From: Clostridia bacterium
GTDB lineage: Bacteria > Bacillota_A > Clostridia > TANB77 > CAG-508
DNA length: 6,467 bases
Direction: 5' to 3'
Assembly: GCA_022792975.1 (NCBI GenBank)
Contig: JAAWCC010000115.1
Span: forward strand, 1-6,467
Below, piece after piece: positions 6,406 through 6,467 of this stretch. The notes below the pieces were generated by a model. The model did no database searches and was not told where the DNA came from. It saw nothing but the letters and a program-made list of their open reading frames with translations. How positions within the stretch are numbered: the stretch's first letter is position 1; the number at the start of each line of letters is the position of its first letter. Both the position numbers and the translations under genes were made by a program.

Positions 6406-6467
6406 ATGGAATTAAAAGGAACAAAAACAGAGAAAAATTTATGGGAGGCATTTGCAGGAGAATCACA
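6406..6467 (+). CDS. rbr: Rubrerythrin, N-terminal 20 codons only
   Basis: The first residues, MELKGTKTEKNLWEAFAGES, are the standard start of rubrerythrin, a non-haem diiron protein that reduces hydrogen peroxide in the cytoplasm of anaerobes. The Glu in AFAGES is, in this family, one of the diiron ligands. AAGGAGGA at 6393-6400, five bases upstream of the ATG, fixes the start. The window ends in codon 21, so the diiron domain and rubredoxin-like tail cannot be judged. It supports an anaerobic host. Confidence 0.9.
   Translation, partial: MELKGTKTEKNLWEAFAGES

Noticed and set aside
1..6467. tRNA, rRNA, CRISPR array or insertion-sequence ends
   Set aside because: I saw no cloverleaf with a T-loop motif, no regularly spaced repeats and no transposase-like sequence or terminal repeats flanking the orphan cassette.

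Overview
The window is a low-GC, anaerobe-type, spore-forming Firmicute (Clostridia-like) chromosome segment. It carries spoVS, a rubrerythrin start, sigma-A-style promoters, strong Shine-Dalgarno sites and AGA-dominated arginine codons. I cannot name the species; an uncultured gut-type clostridium is a fair guess.

Layout, all on the + strand: the 3' two thirds or so of topB (topoisomerase III); rny (RNase Y) behind its own promoter, followed by a hairpin; a membrane-anchored zinc-finger (anti-sigma-like) protein; ymdB (metallophosphodiesterase); spoVS; an unrecognised, GC-richer gene with its own near-consensus promoter and strong terminator; and the first 20 codons of rubrerythrin. The order rny-ymdB-spoVS is the classical Firmicute neighbourhood, here interrupted by the zinc-finger gene.

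The main observation is that topB and ymdB are not open in one frame. Together they need five +1 shifts, and all five fall at the same tetranucleotide, CGGA (192, 1012, 1043, 4859, 5205). At each site an in-frame CGG appears exactly where a conserved glycine is expected. Skipping the C and reading GGA as Gly restores the family sequence: GIN.SR and SGK in topoisomerase, NL.GR and the C-terminal SG in YmdB. With two skips YmdB becomes 257 residues, close to the usual family size. By my eye scan these five are the only in-frame CGG codons in the host-like genes. Four other CGG strings lie out of frame and need no shift, and AGGA or TGGA in frame are read normally. The pattern suggests that CGG is not read as arginine here and that CGGA works as a +1 shift or four-base glycine codon. 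It resembles the +1 glycine shifts reported in Perkinsus (AGGY) and glass-sponge (UGGA) mitochondria. A systematic sequence artefact is the main alternative.

The GC-rich orphan gene contains two in-frame CGG codons (both CGGC) that must be read as arginine for it to be functional. It is therefore either a recent arrival that conflicts with the proposed rule, or evidence that the rule needs the following A.
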